Shown piece after piece: positions 61,303-64,000 of a stretch of 64,000 bases of DNA (positions are counted from its first letter, which is position 1; the number at the start of each line of letters is the position of its first letter). The notes beneath the pieces are model-generated. The model had not been told where the DNA came from. It worked only from the letters and a program-made list of their open reading frames with translations, and made no database searches. Both the position numbers and the translations under genes were made by a program. Origin of the DNA: Bacillus_BD sp050389805 (GTDB taxonomy: Bacteria; Bacillota; Bacilli; Bacillales; Cytobacillaceae). The stretch lies in contig NZ_CP130945.1 in the NCBI RefSeq assembly GCF_050389805.1, forward strand, positions 2,666,001-2,730,000, written 5' to 3'.

Positions 61303-62037
61303 ATGTCCAATAATAAGGCTAATTCCTTAGGACAATTTTTATTTATCAACGGAAAACAATTAGAGTCAGATACATATTCAGATTTATTTTCCCCCTATTC
61401 AGGAGAAAAAATTGCTGAAATAGCCTTCTGCTTTATTTATTGCACAGATTTTTCAGGAAGCAGGTTTCCATATGCCGTACTTAATGTGGTAACTGGATCA
61501 GGAAGTGTGGTAGGGGAAACCATTATTCGTGATGAGCGCGTTGGAATGATTACGTTTACAGGAAGTCCGGCTGTCGGAATAGGAATTCGCAATAAAGTAG
61601 GTTTAAAGAAAACAACATTAGAACTGGGATCCAATGCAGCTGTCATTGTCGATCAAGGCGTGGAAATTAATAAAATCATTGACCGCCTTATTACAGGAGC
61701 TTTTTCAAACCAAGGTCAGTTATGTATTTCTCTCCAGCGTACTTATGCACACGAAGATCTATTTGATGAGCTAGTTGATAAATTAGCAGTAGCTGCAAAA
61801 TTTTTAAGGATCGGGGTTCCATTAGATCCAGAAACGTATATTTCAGCTCTTATTTCAAAAAAAGACACAGAACGAGCACTAAGTTGGATCCAAGAAGCTG
61901 AGCAAAAGGGGGCAACTGTTGTAATGGGTGGTCGTACACAACAAGGAATCTTAGAACCGACCATTTTGACGAATGTAGATCCGCATCTGAGCGTTTCTTG
62001 TCAGGAAATTTTTGCGCCTGTTGTCAATGTATGCTAA
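61303..62037 (+). pseudogene. Aldehyde dehydrogenase remnant with internal deletion and lost C-terminus
   Basis: The start is normal (FLFINGKQLESDTYSDLFSPYSGEKIAEIA). It then jumps into a segment that in intact enzymes lies about 110 residues later (PYAVLNVVTGSGSVVGETII). The Glu and Cys sites survive (KKTTLELGSNAAV; SNQGQLCISLQR). The reading frame stops after CQEIFAPVVNVC, losing about the last 90 residues. It can hardly fold and is best seen as a pseudogene. GGAGG lies before the ATG at 61303. The residual protein would be 244 aa. Confidence 0.8.
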
Positions 62038-62061
62038 ATCATTTGTTTAGGAGTGAAAAAA

Positions 62062-63138
62062 ATGAAAACGTTTAAAATAGCGCTTATTCCAGGGGATGGT
62101 GTTGGTCCAGAAGTCATCAGAGAAGGGGTAAACGTCTTAAATACCTTAGCAGATTTGGATCAAACGTTTACGTTTGAGTGGACAGAATTCCCATGGGGTT
62201 GTGAATATTATACAAAGCATGGTGTCATGATGGATGAAGATGGACTTGAAAAATTGAAGTCTTTTGATGCCATATATTTAGGAGCTGTTGGATACCCAGG
62301 AGTTCCCGACCATATTTCGTTATGGGATTTACTACTTAAAATTCGTAAAGGTTTTGATCAATACGTCAATATTAGACCCATTACATTATTAAAAGGAGCT
62401 CCACCTGCCTTACTTAACGTTGAGCGAGAAGAAATTGATATGCTGTTTATCCGTGAAAATAGTGAAGGAGAATATGCCGGTGCAGGGGACTGGCTTTTTA
62501 AAGGTCAAGAAAATGAAGTTGTCCTGCAGAATGGCGTTTTTTCAAGAAAAGGAACAGAACGGATTATTCGCTATGCCTTTGAGGTAGCTCGAAAAGAAGG
62601 AAAAACACTAACCAGTATCAGTAAGGGAAATGCATTAAATTATTCGATGGTATTTTGGGATCAAGTGTTTGAAGAAGTAAGCAGGGAATACCCGGATGTT
62701 GGAAAGGCTTCTTATTTAGTAGATGCAGCGGCGATGCTCATGATAAAAGATCCAAAACGATTCGAAGTCGTGGTAACATCTAATTTATTCGGGGATATCT
62801 TGACGGATTTAGGAGCATCGATTGCGGGTGGTATTGGACTTGCTGCAGGAGCAAATATTAATCCAGAAAGAACGTATCCTTCTATGTTTGAGCCGATTCA
62901 TGGATCAGCCCCTGATATTGCTGGGAAGAATATCGTTAATCCACTAGCAGCCATTTGGTCAGCAAGTCAAATGATGGACTTTTTAGGATATGAAAAGTAC
63001 GGTGCTCTCATCTTAGAAGGGATTCAACAAGTGTTAATCGAAGGGGAGACGTTAACTCCAGACATGGGTGGGACGTCAACCACGAAAGATGTTGGACAAG
63101 CTGTGATCAAGCATTTATGTCCCATGATTCAACAATAG
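62062..63138 (+). CDS. Tartrate dehydrogenase / D-malate dehydrogenase (YcsA-like)
   Basis: 358 aa of the isopropylmalate/isocitrate dehydrogenase family. The N-terminal IALIPGDGVGPEVIREG binds NAD; DHISLWDLLLKIRKGFDQYVNIRPI is typical of the tartrate/D-malate dehydrogenase branch; the catalytic Tyr is in RENSEGEYAG and the Lys in SISKGNALNYS; metal Asp are in NLFGDILTDLGAS. It oxidatively decarboxylates D-malate or tartrate-type acids. ATG 62062 follows TAGGAGTG; a GTG three codons before overlaps that site. Confidence 0.92.
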   Translation: MKTFKIALIPGDGVGPEVIREGVNVLNTLADLDQTFTFEWTEFPWGCEYYTKHGVMMDEDGLEKLKSFDAIYLGAVGYPGVPDHISLWDLLLKIRKGFDQYVNIRPITLLKGAPPALLNVEREEIDMLFIRENSEGEYAGAGDWLFKGQENEVVLQNGVFSRKGTERIIRYAFEVARKEGKTLTSISKGNALNYSMVFWDQVFEEVSREYPDVGKASYLVDAAAMLMIKDPKRFEVVVTSNLFGDILTDLGASIAGGIGLAAGANINPERTYPSMFEPIHGSAPDIAGKNIVNPLAAIWSASQMMDFLGYEKYGALILEGIQQVLIEGETLTPDMGGTSTTKDVGQAVIKHLCPMIQQ

Positions 63139-63144
63139 GATTTA

Positions 63145-63182
63145 AAAAGCGTACCTTTCAGAAACTCGAAGGTACGCTTTTA
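63145..63182 (+). terminator. Terminator between YcsA-like and ASCH genes
   Basis: AAAAGCGTACCTT and AAGGTACGCTTTT (13-bp stem, 11-nt loop). Symmetric A/T flanks allow use on both strands. Confidence 0.9.
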
Positions 63183-63189
63183 TGGTTAT

Positions 63190-63540
63190 TTATTCATCCA
63201 TCAAACTAAATTCATGAACCCAGACTCTCATTTGTGGAAGCCATGGCATTCCAGGGTGAAGGGATAGGATGGATTGTTTGTACTCTTCTACAGAAGCATA
63301 GCCTTCTCGTTTAGCATCCTCATCCGTTAATTCTCCTAAAGATTGGGAATAGACCTTTTCTACGACAAATTTCTTTCCCTTTAATTCCATAATTTCACCT
63401 GGATCTGCATATCTACCATTTCGTCTGGTTGCCGTTTTTTCACCTGCTAATACTTTTTCAACATCTTTTTCGATTGTCACCAGTCGCTCAATGGAGCATG
63501 TTTTTGGTGGTAAATCATGATTTTCTATGGATTGATTCAA
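63190..63540 (-). CDS. ASCH-domain protein
   Basis: 116 aa. The ASCH fold is seen from KVLAGEKTATRRNGRYADPGEIMEL (about residues 29-53), which holds the family's basic nucleic-acid-binding cleft, to VEKVYSQSLGELTDEDAKREGYASVEEYKQSI. ASCH proteins bind RNA or modified nucleosides, and some are N4-acetylcytidine amidohydrolases. The start is TTG after AAAGGATG. Confidence 0.88.
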   Translation of the reverse strand: MNQSIENHDLPPKTCSIERLVTIEKDVEKVLAGEKTATRRNGRYADPGEIMELKGKKFVVEKVYSQSLGELTDEDAKREGYASVEEYKQSILSLHPGMPWLPQMRVWVHEFSLMDE

Positions 63541-63640
63541 TGAAATTTCATCCTTTCTTCTTTAACCATTCAATTATGTATTCAAGGTTGACCATTGCTT
63601 GAGAAATAATACCTTTACATTATTATAGAGTTTCTGAAGA

Positions 63641-63679
63641 AAAAGTGCCACTATCTGCTATATGGATGGTGGCACTTTT
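63641..63679 (-). terminator. Terminator of the Gln-rich protein gene
   Basis: AAAAGTGCCAC and GTGGCACTTTT (11-bp stem, 17-nt loop), 20 bp after the stop codon. The minus strand continues with T's. Confidence 0.9.
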
Positions 63680-63699
63680 CCAATTTCAATCGGACAGTT

Positions 63700-64000
63700 T
63701 TACTGCCTTGATGAATCCTGTTTACCTGACTGTTGACCTTGTACTTGTTGCTGAAGAGCTTGTTGTGACTGATTTAATTGACCTGTGATTTGATTTAACA
63801 TGTTCATGGATTGAAGCGATTGTTCAACACTGCTCAACATTTGGGCAGTTTGTTGAATTGATTGTTGTAATTGTTGGAATGTTTTTTGCTGTTGCTGTTG
63901 GGCTTGATAACTAAAATTCTGCATTTGTTGTAATAGTTGATAAGGTTGGAGCACTTCTGAAAACTGGTTATTCATTTCTAAATCATTGGTTCCATAGTTC
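63700..64000 (-). CDS. Gln-rich helical protein, probably partial at the window edge
   Basis: The visible C-terminal part runs from an ATG at 63975 (91 aa), but no ribosome binding site precedes that ATG and the frame stays open to the window end (NYGTNDLE before the Met). The true start is therefore probably outside. The sequence is one long Gln-rich helix (LLQQMQNFSYQAQQQQQKTFQQLQQSIQQ) with repeated hydrophobic spacing of a coiled coil, ending in a QGQQSGKQDSSRQ tail. The family is not recognised; a structural spore or granule protein is possible. Confidence 0.6.
   Translation of the reverse strand, partial: NYGTNDLEMNNQFSEVLQPYQLLQQMQNFSYQAQQQQQKTFQQLQQSIQQTAQMLSSVEQSLQSMNMLNQITGQLNQSQQALQQQVQGQQSGKQDSSRQ

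Noticed and set aside
1..64000. CRISPR array, tRNA, rRNA, prophage or intact insertion sequence
   Set aside because: No regularly spaced direct repeats, cloverleaf or rRNA-like sequence, phage structural gene or transposase reading frame was found on either strand.

Overview
The window reads as part of the chromosome of a low-GC, spore-forming Bacillaceae bacterium. The evidence is strong AGGAGG-type ribosome binding sites, frequent TTG starts, a YjcZ-type spore micropeptide, a Bce-type peptide-antibiotic module, a phasin-like protein and YpgR/YqxD/YcsA-like genes. No tRNA, rRNA, CRISPR array, intact IS or prophage was seen. The two window ends cut a gene on the left (last residues of a probable FAD subunit) and probably one on the right (a Gln-rich protein).

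Layout. (1) 1-7.1 kb: a catabolic operon in which the 2Fe-2S and molybdopterin subunits of a xanthine-dehydrogenase-family hydroxylase flank a cytoplasmic 4,5-dihydroxyphthalate-decarboxylase-like protein and a complete TAXI-type TRAP transporter. (2) 7.3-10.5 kb: a large secreted multidomain nuclease. (3) 10.9-31.7 kb: a phenylacetate (paa) supercluster. It holds paaK, a Liv-type ABC importer, an MFS carrier, paaABCD with an EthD-like gene, paaF, paaG, an aldehyde dehydrogenase, paaH, paaJ, another hydratase, paaX, paaY, a flavin oxidoreductase, paaI and a frameshifted second thioesterase. Phenylacetate would be imported, activated to CoA, epoxidised, isomerised, ring-opened and beta-oxidised, under PaaX. 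The epoxidase reductase PaaE and the fused PaaZ are not present.

(4) 31.8-34.5 kb: spore micropeptide, an internally duplicated orphan protein, threonine synthase. (5) 34.5-44 kb: ahpCF, a sigma-54 activator with its target flavin monooxygenase and a recognisable -24/-12 promoter, mqo, and a second ahpF with a PerR-like promoter. (6) 44-54 kb: mostly single genes (luciferase-like oxidoreductase, MATE pump, universal stress protein, NIF3-gate permease pair, cupredoxin, phasin-like protein) plus a dead UPF0158 gene. (7) 54-64 kb: YpgR-like HEAT protein, a BceRS-AB module, TRIC channel, YqxD, an aldehyde dehydrogenase remnant, a tartrate/D-malate dehydrogenase, an ASCH protein and the Gln-rich protein.

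The second half carries a family of dispersed palindromes built on GGTGACAGGCACCTTCC, often placed as terminators. A 179-bp MITE-like element with an exact 11-bp target duplication sits directly upstream of paaI. The most original signals are the hydroxylase-decarboxylase-TRAP operon, the candidate PaaX operators, the sigma-54/UAS promoter, and a hairpin masking the ribosome binding site of the spore micropeptide. All function calls come from reading motifs; no database search was run.
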